NCBI GenBank assembly: GCA_002793355.1
Contig: PFQB01000010.1
Coordinates: 1-21,433, forward strand
Direction of reading: 5' to 3'
DNA from: Candidatus Dojkabacteria bacterium CG_4_10_14_0_2_um_filter_Dojkabacteria_WS6_41_15
Lineage (GTDB): Bacteria; Patescibacteriota; Dojkabacteria; GCA-002793355
Length of the DNA stretch: 21,433 nucleotides
The notes beneath the pieces were generated by a model. It was not told the DNA's origin. It saw only the letters and a program-made list of their open reading frames with translations, and searched no databases. Position numbers and translations under genes: made by a program. Shown in pieces: positions 14,176 through 21,428 of the stretch (within the stretch, counting starts at the first letter, position 1; each line of letters begins with the position of its first letter).

Positions 14176-16284
14176 TTATTTACTGCACTCTGGTCTTGGT
14201 GTTCTTACTTCTGCTTGCGCCTCGATAATCTCGGTTTGTGCTGATGGAACGTATGCTTCTGCTTTAAGATACCACTCAATAGCTTGCTTTGGGTTACACT
14301 GTTGTCTGGTCACTTCACCCATGTGTAAATAGGAATACCAGTAATCGGGTTTAAGCTCGATGGCTTTGGTAAATGCTTCGGTTGCTTGCTGGAATTCACC
14401 GATATATAAATAGCGGAGGCCGAGGCCATCCCAGGTCGCTGGAAGCGTTGCGTCGATGGCCAACAAATTTTGTAAAGCCGTTATGGAACTTCTCACGTCT
14501 TCTACATTGCCATTCTTTTTTGCAAGCAAATAGTAGGCATCGCTAGCAATGCGCAAATCGTCAACATCTTTACTTGTGGCAAGAGTGGTCAGGTAGGGTT
14601 GGGCTAAGACGTTGTCGGCGTAGTTGTACACGAGGAACCGCTTTAATACGTTATTGTTGATGGGAATTTTTGCACTTGCTGCCATCTCGTCTACTGAAAC
14701 CGGAAGTGCTCCTTGTGAATATTGATTGATGGATAATTCTGCTTTTATAATTGGAAGGATCCATGCCAGCAATCCTAGCGCCATAGCCAGAAGTAACATT
14801 TTTTCCGAAAGAGTGGGTTGGCGTACCAAAATCATTTTACGCTGAGTTCCTGCAGCAACAACGTAGGCCAATGCAAAAACAAACAGCACGGTCGGTATTT
14901 GTGTGGAGTAATAGAATAGCCCTTGAAACAGAAATGCGAATATCACGGACAAGGCGGGCAAGTCCAGTTCCTCTTGGTTGAGTAGTTTGCGGATTCCTAC
15001 AAACAGGAAATAGAAAACGCCGACAGAAGCAACAATCCCGATTTGCATGACCGTATTTATGTAAAGATTTCGAACATAGAAGGGTTTGGTTGCAGAGTCG
15101 GTTGGAAAACTGTTAAAGATTTTGTCTCGGAATTTCGGCATTTCAAAAAAGCCTGCATCTAAGCCTGTGCCGAACAAGAAGTTCTTAACCGAGCCCGTCC
15201 AAGTGTTAATGCCCCATTTCCATTCAAGTAAACGAATTTGGGCACTAGAGTACTGCTGTGCATTTTGGTAGAACGCAAGCGCTGATTGCTGATCATCTTT
15301 TCCAAGCGATTGAGCAATTGCAGTAAGTGTGTTTTGAGATTCTATGGTCAGATCACTGTTCCGCAAAGTGATCTCCTTTCTGTAGAGAAAACCAATCATG
15401 AACACGAGTGCGGATAATAAACATGCTGCCACCACCAGTTTGATTTGTCGTGAGATAAGAAGCGCACGCTCGGTTTGTGGTGCTTTGCGGTCTCGATATA
15501 ATTTAATGCCAATAAAAAGGACAAAACCAAGTGCTGCTGCAATCCAAGCACTGCGGGTAAAAGTGAGAATTAACGAGAAAGTTATCCCAGAAAATAAGAG
15601 CAGGTTACTGATTATCTGAAAAACCCCTTGCCAATTTTTTTTCTGCTCCGTAAGCGATAGTACAGTTTTTATTGCGCCAAAACTCCACAGCATCCCCAAG
15701 AAATATGCTGCAAGCAAAGGATTGCGAAACCCAAGTGATATCCGACTGACCGATTGCGAAATATACCCAGTCGTCGGTTGCCAAAGATAGAATTCCCCGA
15801 GGCTATAGAAGATCGTTACGATACAGGCCAACGTCATAAGTGTGTGAAACACCGTTTTTTCCAATGAAACACTGCGCAACACGATAAAATACACATACCA
15901 AGCAGTGAACAGAATGAAATACACGATATAAATACCAACATTATGTTCCCACAGCATAAACATGCCGAACAATGAAGTCTTTACCGAGGCTGACCAAAGG
16001 AGTGAAACAACACTCCCAAGAAGTGAAACACCCAATACGACCCTCTGAATCGTTGTTAGCGAATTGCTACTACTGCGCTGGATCCGTGGAACAAGAAAAA
16101 AGAGTTGCAAGGAAGCAATTATTCCGGCTGATGAAACCAAAATAAACTTCGTAGTAGAGTGTACTGCAGAGAAAACCGTAACATTGATGTAAGGAGCAAT
16201 CACTACAGTGATGAAAAAAAGGTAGGCTCCAGAAATAAAGATTATTGCTGAGCCAATTTTTGTAAGTGGTTGTTGCGTTGACAT
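14176..16284 (-). CDS. O-antigen ligase/polymerase-like (Wzy/WaaL) membrane protein with C-terminal TPRs
   Basis: 702 residues. About 12 hydrophobic helices occupy residues 1-520, with a large extracytoplasmic loop at roughly 300-400. GFRNPLLAAYFLGM and FSLILTFTRSAWIAAALGFVLF are characteristic of the O-antigen ligase/polymerase family (Wzy_C). The C-terminal region (about 590-690) carries TPR units: ATWDGLGLRYLYIGEFQQATEAFTKAIELKPDYWYSYLHMGEV and QQCNPKQAIEWYLKAEAYVPS. It probably polymerises or transfers glycans or links them to surface proteins; two surface proteins are encoded divergently beside it. The start is supported by a promoter on this strand with TTGCTT, 17 bp, TATAAT, giving a leader of only about 10 nt. 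Confidence 0.8.
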   Translation of the reverse strand: MSTQQPLTKIGSAIIFISGAYLFFITVVIAPYINVTVFSAVHSTTKFILVSSAGIIASLQLFFLVPRIQRSSSNSLTTIQRVVLGVSLLGSVVSLLWSASVKTSLFGMFMLWEHNVGIYIVYFILFTAWYVYFIVLRSVSLEKTVFHTLMTLACIVTIFYSLGEFYLWQPTTGYISQSVSRISLGFRNPLLAAYFLGMLWSFGAIKTVLSLTEQKKNWQGVFQIISNLLLFSGITFSLILTFTRSAWIAAALGFVLFIGIKLYRDRKAPQTERALLISRQIKLVVAACLLSALVFMIGFLYRKEITLRNSDLTIESQNTLTAIAQSLGKDDQQSALAFYQNAQQYSSAQIRLLEWKWGINTWTGSVKNFLFGTGLDAGFFEMPKFRDKIFNSFPTDSATKPFYVRNLYINTVMQIGIVASVGVFYFLFVGIRKLLNQEELDLPALSVIFAFLFQGLFYYSTQIPTVLFVFALAYVVAAGTQRKMILVRQPTLSEKMLLLAMALGLLAWILPIIKAELSINQYSQGALPVSVDEMAASAKIPINNNVLKRFLVYNYADNVLAQPYLTTLATSKDVDDLRIASDAYYLLAKKNGNVEDVRSSITALQNLLAIDATLPATWDGLGLRYLYIGEFQQATEAFTKAIELKPDYWYSYLHMGEVTRQQCNPKQAIEWYLKAEAYVPSAQTEIIEAQAEVRTPRPECSK

Positions 16285-16306
16285 AGCGAGCTAGTATCGC
16301 TATTAT
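16278..16306 (+). promoter_or_regulatory. Near-consensus promoter giving a leaderless start at 16313
   Basis: TTGACA (16278-16283, perfect), 17-bp spacer, TATTAT (16301-16306). Six nucleotides remain to ATG 16313. The -35 overlaps the start codon of the divergent gene (CAT at 16282-16284). Confidence 0.8.
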
Positions 16307-16330
16307 AGAGTAATGTCCATGACCAAGCAA
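16302..16330 (-). promoter_or_regulatory. Divergent promoter sharing the -10 site
   Basis: On the minus strand TTGCTT (plus 16325-16330), 17-bp spacer, TATAAT (plus 16302-16307). The -10 occupies almost the same bases as the plus-strand -10, and the -35 lies inside the first codons of the plus-strand gene. Confidence 0.7.
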
Positions 16331-16849
16331 ATAGCAATCGGAATCCTTGCCACTGTTTCTCTTGGTTTGTTCGGTATTGGCAGTTATTATGCAAGTAGAC
16401 AACTCTTCCCAGACCCCCAAAATAATACTGCGGTAACTCCCACTCCTAGTTCATCTTCTACCTCTACTGCGCCTACAGTAGGTGATATGAAAAAACTAGA
16501 ACCACGAGAATTAGGCACGAAAGCTGATGGAGATAATTTGGTAATTTCTTACAATACTGCTGAGGCTGTTGGAACGTTGCTGTATGTAACTCCCACAAAA
16601 ACCGAGAAAATCGAGCAAGCAATGAAAGATTATAATAATGGTGTTCCTATCGCAGGCAGGTGGTTTACGGTTACTCCAGACTCTAAAGCAAACACGGCCC
16701 ACTCGTTAGCTATTCCAAAAAGCATAGTAGCGACAACAGGCGATACCTACTATTATATTGTTATTAGTTATAAAAATTATTGGCTTCCGTATGGGCTTAC
16801 CACAGACTACCAAAATGGGGTAGCAGAACCATACACGGTTAAACTTTAA
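16313..16849 (+). CDS. Secreted or membrane-anchored protein with beta-sandwich-like domain (hypothetical)
   Basis: 178 residues. An N-terminal hydrophobic segment (about 6-26, KQIAIGILATVSLGLFGIGSYY) is a signal anchor. A Thr/Ser/Pro linker follows (about 38-55), as in wall-spanning or glycosylated proteins. The outer domain (about 60-178) alternates strands, including DNLVISYNTAEAVGTLLYVTP and DTYYYIVISYKNYWLPYG, resembling a fibronectin-III-type sandwich; this is only a fold guess. It lies 14 bp upstream of the DUF11 gene, in the same transcript, and diverges from a glycan polymerase/ligase-like gene, so the set may build the cell surface. ATG 16313 fits the promoter; ATG 16319 is a second option. 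Confidence 0.65.
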   Translation: MSMTKQIAIGILATVSLGLFGIGSYYASRQLFPDPQNNTAVTPTPSSSSTSTAPTVGDMKKLEPRELGTKADGDNLVISYNTAEAVGTLLYVTPTKTEKIEQAMKDYNNGVPIAGRWFTVTPDSKANTAHSLAIPKSIVATTGDTYYYIVISYKNYWLPYGLTTDYQNGVAEPYTVKL

Positions 16850-16863
16850 TTAATAAATAGGTA

Positions 16864-18636
16864 ATGGCGTATAAATACGAAATCGATCAAAAGGCAAATA
16901 CGGTAAAAGTCCGTGTGCTTATAGCGGTGTACGTCATGTTTGTTGTGTCCGCAGTCTTAATTGGCGTTGCAGTTCGACTGCAACAGTTACAGAGTATTCG
17001 ACCGTCAAGCCCGCGTGCAGATACAGCAGGAAACCCTGCTGCGGCTGCTGTTTCACAAGCCAGTGACCCAACGTACGAGGTTCGACAATTAGGAGCGTTA
17101 GCATATTGTGATGTTGTCGACGCCGGTGGCAATGAAACGGGAACAAAATTACCTCTCGCTGCACGTTTCACATTCAAACAAATACGACGTGATGTTGGTC
17201 AGTATGGAACTGAGTTAGGCACGGTGTGTTCTTCAGCAACGGGTGGTGTATGTAACTGGAAAACAATCAATAATCCAGCAGCTCGTTGTCGAGATGGCCA
17301 GACTCTTGCGCAGTGTAATCCAGCCGATTTCTATGCCTGCGATGATGGCGCAGTGCCAGGTGCTCATTTCTATTATGCAGTTACTAAAGATTCAACGGTA
17401 ACAAATTACATGGTTACGTGGCCAGGCACAGAATCTTTGGGGAACTTGATTTATGATAATAACGAGGTTGATGTCTTCCTAAATCAAAACATGGGTGATT
17501 TAGCTGGCCCGACGATTACCAGAAATGGTGTTGTTTATACAATCGATAAATCGTCTTTATCGACTCTGGACACTGCCTCTATATTCCCAATCTATAATTG
17601 GCGCTGTAACAATGATGTCTGTAGTTCGGGTACTTGTACTAATGGAAGCTTAAGCTATCACGATACACTTTGTTCCTTTAACTCAGTATCACGTGTATTC
17701 ACTTGCCCTACAAATAAATATGTTCGCTACCCCGTATTGCTCGACCACAAGTCTTTTTATTACAACTTATCAAATAAAGCAGGTCAAGTTGCCACAGATC
17801 CAAGCTGGGTAAAGATGGGTTATGCCTATGAATCGTTGGCGGACAACACCTATGGAAATGCAATGCCTGGTGCAAACGATAATGCGATGACTTTTAAAGG
17901 AAATATTGCGAAGTTCCGCTATACGTGCCGCACCGATACGGTTACAACACCGCCGGTAACGTCAACAGTGATAAGTGCTAGAAAAACTGGACCAATTTGT
18001 GTAGAAAGAATGGCCCCAAATAACAGTGCGACCTTCACCATTACGGTTTCCAATAATAGTGCTTCGACAGCGACCATTAACAATGTAGAAGATGCTCTTC
18101 CACAAGGGTTCACCTACAAGGCAAACACAACTGTGATTAACGGGAATGTAACATCAGACTCTTATGTGACTGTTGTGAATTCTGGGAATTCACAGAAAGT
18201 TACCTTTGCGCCACCAGCCGGGCAGCCTGCTTGGACATTAACGCAAGGGCAGACGTTAACAATTGTGTTTACGACAATTGCTTCAACAACTGCAGTTACG
18301 GGAATTAATACAAACAGGGTCGTTGTAACACCAGAAGGTACCGAGGCAATTGACAATATTACCTATCAGTTTGAAGTCGCACAAACGTGTTCGATAATTC
18401 CAGATACGGGATTGTTTGATGAGCCAACATTAGTATTCATCCTCAGTGGCTGTGTGATTATTCTGGGCTTGTACTTGTTGTATGCCCCAGGTGGTGATAA
18501 GTTCTTAGGAAAACTTGGTGGTTTAGGTGCAGGAATCGAAGAAAAGATTCTAGCTACCGGAAAGCGCTTAGAAGCTGAAGCAGATAAAAAGAAGCAGTTC
18601 GAAAAGAAAGTGCTGCAGAGAAAGAAGGGGAAATAA
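16864..18636 (+). CDS. Cys-rich cell-surface protein with DUF11 domain and terminal membrane helices
   Basis: 590 residues. A short cytoplasmic N-terminus is followed by a membrane helix (about 18-38), an Ala/Pro/Ser linker, and a Cys-rich ectodomain (about 75-370) holding 12 of the 14 extracytoplasmic cysteines. A DUF11-type beta domain follows (about 375-508: NNSATFTITVSNNSASTATINNVEDALPQGFTY). Then come IPDTG (about 512-516), a second helix (about 521-540) and a 46-residue Lys-rich cytoplasmic tail. PDTG plus helix resembles a sortase signal, but the long charged tail is unlike a classical LPxTG substrate. The even number of external cysteines suggests disulfides. It follows the preceding surface gene by 14 bp with a weak AGG before the ATG. 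Probably an S-layer-like or adhesive surface protein. Confidence 0.75.
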   Translation: MAYKYEIDQKANTVKVRVLIAVYVMFVVSAVLIGVAVRLQQLQSIRPSSPRADTAGNPAAAAVSQASDPTYEVRQLGALAYCDVVDAGGNETGTKLPLAARFTFKQIRRDVGQYGTELGTVCSSATGGVCNWKTINNPAARCRDGQTLAQCNPADFYACDDGAVPGAHFYYAVTKDSTVTNYMVTWPGTESLGNLIYDNNEVDVFLNQNMGDLAGPTITRNGVVYTIDKSSLSTLDTASIFPIYNWRCNNDVCSSGTCTNGSLSYHDTLCSFNSVSRVFTCPTNKYVRYPVLLDHKSFYYNLSNKAGQVATDPSWVKMGYAYESLADNTYGNAMPGANDNAMTFKGNIAKFRYTCRTDTVTTPPVTSTVISARKTGPICVERMAPNNSATFTITVSNNSASTATINNVEDALPQGFTYKANTTVINGNVTSDSYVTVVNSGNSQKVTFAPPAGQPAWTLTQGQTLTIVFTTIASTTAVTGINTNRVVVTPEGTEAIDNITYQFEVAQTCSIIPDTGLFDEPTLVFILSGCVIILGLYLLYAPGGDKFLGKLGGLGAGIEEKILATGKRLEAEADKKKQFEKKVLQRKKGK

Positions 18637-18695
18637 CTACTAGCTACTAACTCATAACTTTTAGCTAGCAGTTGGTAGTTAGTAACTAATAGTTA
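18634..18695. repeat. TAGTTAGTAGCTAG-family inverted repeat
   Basis: The left arm (18634-18650) pairs with the right arm (18679-18695) at 15 of 17 positions. Its first 19 bp (18634-18652) are the exact reverse complement of 10147-10165, so the two sites belong to one dispersed repeat family. The repeat begins with the TAA stop of the DUF11 gene and ends 5 bp before the next ATG. Confidence 0.65.
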
Positions 18696-18700
18696 GTCTT

Positions 18701-19408
18701 ATGGAATTTCCAATAATAATCGGCGACAAAAAATTGACCTTCGACTCCAGTTTGGTTGGTGTGATGGTTTCGGGCAAAGAGTTTATTGCGACCAAAGACT
18801 CCCCGTTGATTTATGATCAAATAAAAGACCGACACGAAACGCAGTTACGGTTGCAAATGTCTTCGAATACAAGCACGTTGATTCCAGCACTTAAAGTCTT
18901 AGGCGTACCGTATCCAGTATATTTTGATCAAGAGGATGTAGTGAAATCGCAAAACGATATTACTTTTTACTGGAAAAAATCACAATTGGCTGCGTATTAT
19001 AATAGGTACTCAACAGACAATATGCTATATCCTGAAAGAAAGCAGGTGATTAAAGAGGCTGTTGCTTTCATTGTTAATTCCGGCTCGTTGGATTTGCCAG
19101 AAGAGTATTTAACAAAGCTTAATGAGCCATGTAAACTGCTTGGCTTTTATGCGGGCTTTCCGATTTTTGATAGCTCTACAGGTATGGCAAAGTTACTTTC
19201 TCGGTTGGGGATTCATGTCGGCCCAGAGTCAATAATGATTTCGACACCACTAGATGAACATGCGACATTGGTTTACGATACGGCGACGGCAATTGGTAGT
19301 GCGCTCAAAATTCAGGGTGTGTATAAGAAGAATAGAGTCACTTTTTCAGACAAAAAGCTTGTGTTGGATTTTCTGATGAAAGGGGCGTTGGGGAAGAGTG
19401 AAGGATAA
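18701..19408 (+). CDS. Hypothetical soluble protein, unknown family
   Basis: 235 residues with no signal peptide or membrane helix; I do not recognise the family. It begins with short beta strands (EFPIIIGDKKLTFDSSLVGVMVSGKEFIATKDSPLIYDQI). The middle is helical, and a Gly-rich segment KLLGFYAGFPIFDSSTGMAKLLSRLGIHVGPESIMISTPLDE follows before a C-terminal helix. No catalytic motif stands out. No Shine-Dalgarno precedes ATG 18701; the dispersed repeat occupies the upstream spacer, so it may be co-transcribed with the surface genes. The TAA stop falls inside the first unit of the heptanucleotide array. The last residues (KSEG) therefore sit on the array border. Confidence 0.6.
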   Translation: MEFPIIIGDKKLTFDSSLVGVMVSGKEFIATKDSPLIYDQIKDRHETQLRLQMSSNTSTLIPALKVLGVPYPVYFDQEDVVKSQNDITFYWKKSQLAAYYNRYSTDNMLYPERKQVIKEAVAFIVNSGSLDLPEEYLTKLNEPCKLLGFYAGFPIFDSSTGMAKLLSRLGIHVGPESIMISTPLDEHATLVYDTATAIGSALKIQGVYKKNRVTFSDKKLVLDFLMKGALGKSEG

Positions 19409-19545
19409 AGGATAAAGGATAAAGGATAAAGGATAAAGGATAAAGGATAAAGGATAAAGGATAAAGGATAAAGGATAAAGGATAAAGGATAAAGGATAAA
19501 GGATAAAGGATAAAGGATAAAGGATAAAGGATAAAGGATAAAGGA
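19401..19545. repeat. Perfect heptanucleotide tandem array, 20.7 copies of AAGGATA
   Basis: Twenty uninterrupted identical units (19401-19540) plus AAGGA. The plus strand has TAA in all three frames within every 21 bp. The minus strand is open and would read YPLSFIL repeats, which I do not regard as a gene. Copy number is probably variable by slipped-strand replication. Confidence 0.98.
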
Positions 19546-19598
19546 GTGTCAAGATATAAGCATGTTTTCTTTGAGCTTTAAACTTTATGCTTTAAATT

Positions 19599-19614
19599 TT
19601 GGTTGATTAACCAA
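19599..19614. terminator. Small hairpin between convergent genes
   Basis: TTGGTT (19599-19604) and AACCAA (19609-19614) with loop GATT, overlapping the stop of the minus-strand gene. Only weakly T-rich tails follow, so a terminator role is tentative. Confidence 0.3.
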
Positions 19615-20521
19615 CAACATTTATTGCTTTTCCTTGTGCGGCGGCAATGATTGTATTGGTCCATAAATCGTAACAGCGGGTAAGTGCCTCTTTTGAATAC
19701 CAAGCAAACGATGGGGGGGTAAAAATATTTACCTTGACTCGTCGTAAGGTAGGTGATTCATAGGCTAATCCAGCAAGAGTTCCGTTTCGTACACGCTTTT
19801 CAAGGTACTTTGTAGCGAAAACCGTAGAAGAAATGATACTGATGAAATAGGCGGTATTATTAATTGTTTCGCACTGCTTCTTGGTAAGCAATTTTGTGGT
19901 TTCCTTGTCGATCGCGAAACACGGGAAAATGAAATCAGCTTTTTTGAGCAACTGATCAAGGGAGACTTTTTCAAAAAAAGTATCTTTGGTAGTTCGAGAC
20001 GTGTAGATTACTTTCATGCCCAATCGGTCACAGAATTCCGCAATTCTAGTGCCAACATGGCCTAGGCCAATAATTCCTGCGACCTTTCCTTTAACTTCAG
20101 TTTGCAGAGATAGATCATTATAGTTTTTAATTGTTCCAGACAGCATGAGGGGAAGCTTTCTTACCAACGAGAACATCATCCAGATTGCATATTCGGCAAC
20201 TGCCTCAGTGGAGTAGTTGGGCGTATTAGTAATGATAATGTTATTTTGTTTGCAGTATGCTGTATCAACCCATTCGAAGGAGGTTGTTGGAAGACAGATT
20301 GAAGTAAGGGTGGTAAAGGGCTGCATGTCTGCTGCAGTCAATGACCATCGCCATTCATCAGGGTTAAGAGCAATTACGGCATCTTCTATATAAGTCGATG
20401 GGCGTAGTTTGCTGAGTGGGTTTTGGCTAAGAGGTGGAAATACTACGTTACCTACGCTTTTTAGTCGGAGCAACTGTTCTTTGTTAAATCGTTCAATTTT
20501 ATCGATAATTATTAGATTCAT
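19607..20521 (-). CDS. D-isomer 2-hydroxyacid dehydrogenase-like protein, probably catalytically inactive
   Basis: 304 residues from ATG 20521 (GTG 20533 also in frame). Family landmarks are clear: NTPNYSTEAVAEYAIWMMFSLVRKLP before the nucleotide-binding domain, and VAGIIGLGHVGTRIAEFCDRLGMKVI as the GxGxxG NAD fold. The conserved N-T-A-R-G segment reads FISIISSTVF, so the catalytic Arg is missing. GLAYESP may keep the Glu, but the TPH segment reads TPPSFAW, so the catalytic His is also missing. It likely still binds a dinucleotide and may be a sensor, scaffold or altered enzyme. It is divergent from a TrmB regulator over a 103-bp spacer, so it may be that regulator's target. The 3' end converges on the heptamer array. 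Confidence 0.75.
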   Translation of the reverse strand: MNLIIIDKIERFNKEQLLRLKSVGNVVFPPLSQNPLSKLRPSTYIEDAVIALNPDEWRWSLTAADMQPFTTLTSICLPTTSFEWVDTAYCKQNNIIITNTPNYSTEAVAEYAIWMMFSLVRKLPLMLSGTIKNYNDLSLQTEVKGKVAGIIGLGHVGTRIAEFCDRLGMKVIYTSRTTKDTFFEKVSLDQLLKKADFIFPCFAIDKETTKLLTKKQCETINNTAYFISIISSTVFATKYLEKRVRNGTLAGLAYESPTLRRVKVNIFTPPSFAWYSKEALTRCYDLWTNTIIAAAQGKAINVVG

Positions 20522-20540
20522 AGTTGATTGCACTAATCTA

Positions 20541-20573
20541 TTGACACAATTGTAGTCGAAAGTGTAGTATACT
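20541..20573 (+). promoter_or_regulatory. Promoter and candidate operator of the TrmB gene
   Basis: TTGACA (20541-20546, perfect) with either TAGTAT (20565-20570, 18-bp spacer) or TATACT (20568-20573, 21 bp). A palindrome ACAATTGT (20546-20553), flanked by GAC and GTC, overlaps the promoter between the divergent genes and is a plausible operator. A six-codon frame (20583-20603) lies in the leader. Confidence 0.55.
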
Positions 20574-20624
20574 AGCGAACTGATGCACGAAAATTGTACA
20601 TAAGATGACTACGAAGTGCTGCAC

Positions 20625-21428
20625 ATGCAAGAACTAAAAGAATTCTTATTACTTCTAGGATTGCGAGAAGAAGAGGCCCAAATATATTTATTCGTCTTGC
20701 AAAATGGCACCGCTTCGATAGTCGAAATATCTCGCCACACAGGAGTCAATCGTATGAGTTTGTACCGATATTGTGAAGAATTGTCAGATCGTGGGTTTCT
20801 GCGCCGATTAGCTGTGTTGAAGACTACCAAATATGAAGCCTCTTCTTTAAGTTTCTTGAAAACACGGTTGGATTCTTTCGAAACGCGTTTCGAAGAAATG
20901 AAAGAGAAGTACCAGGATGCAAAGCACTCGTTTGAAGAGTTATCAAAATACAGTCAATCAAAAACAAAAGTAATTCAGTATATTGGTCACGAAAAGGTGA
21001 AACAACTTATTTGGAACAGCTTAGATGCAACTGACGAAGTACTCAGTTTCGGCTATCGCACCTTAAAAGAGGCTACAAGTCCATCGTTCGTGGATAATTG
21101 GTGGGGAGAAATGATTCGCCGAGGAATTGTGAACAGAATTCTTATGAATGAAGAGACTTTACGGATGAAAAACAGCACGGAGAACGAAATGAAACATTCA
21201 CCCATTAAAATAAAGAAGGTTTGGAAACCGCGGGTAATCCCAGAGAAGATACTGAAGATTACGCAAGAAACGTTTCTCTATAATGATGTGCACGCTATCG
21301 TTCAGTGGGAGGGTGACCAGGTATTTGGGGTAGAAATTTACAATAAGGAGATAGTTGAACAAGAAAAAGGAATCTTTAATATTCTTTGGGATATGGGGAA
21401 GAGCGAGGAATTGAAGATTGAAGGCTGA
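20625..21428 (+). CDS. TrmB-family transcriptional regulator
   Basis: 267 residues from ATG 20625 (GTG 20616 is in frame). The N-terminal winged helix-turn-helix is typical: LLLLGLREEEAQIYLFVLQNGTASIVEISRHTGVNRMSLYRYCEELSDRGFLRRL. A coiled-coil linker follows (about 85-115), then a C-terminal effector domain. This ends with YNDVHAIVQWEGDQVFGVEIYNKEIVEQEKGIFNILWDM, the pattern seen in TrmB-like proteins with a phospholipase-D-like or sugar-binding C-terminal fold. In archaea TrmB controls sugar transport and metabolism; the ligand here is unknown. It is divergent from the dehydrogenase-like gene, consistent with local regulation and autoregulation. The gene ends with TGA 5 bp before the window edge, within a short GAAGATT-type repeat. 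Confidence 0.85.
   Translation: MQELKEFLLLLGLREEEAQIYLFVLQNGTASIVEISRHTGVNRMSLYRYCEELSDRGFLRRLAVLKTTKYEASSLSFLKTRLDSFETRFEEMKEKYQDAKHSFEELSKYSQSKTKVIQYIGHEKVKQLIWNSLDATDEVLSFGYRTLKEATSPSFVDNWWGEMIRRGIVNRILMNEETLRMKNSTENEMKHSPIKIKKVWKPRVIPEKILKITQETFLYNDVHAIVQWEGDQVFGVEIYNKEIVEQEKGIFNILWDMGKSEELKIEG

Noticed and set aside
19401..19545. CRISPR array
   Set aside because: Units are 7 bp and contiguous with no spacers; it is a simple tandem repeat.
19346..19552. Minus-strand frame encoding YPLSFIL repeats through the heptamer array
   Set aside because: Openness follows automatically from a stop-free 7-bp repeat; no start signal and no support outside the array.
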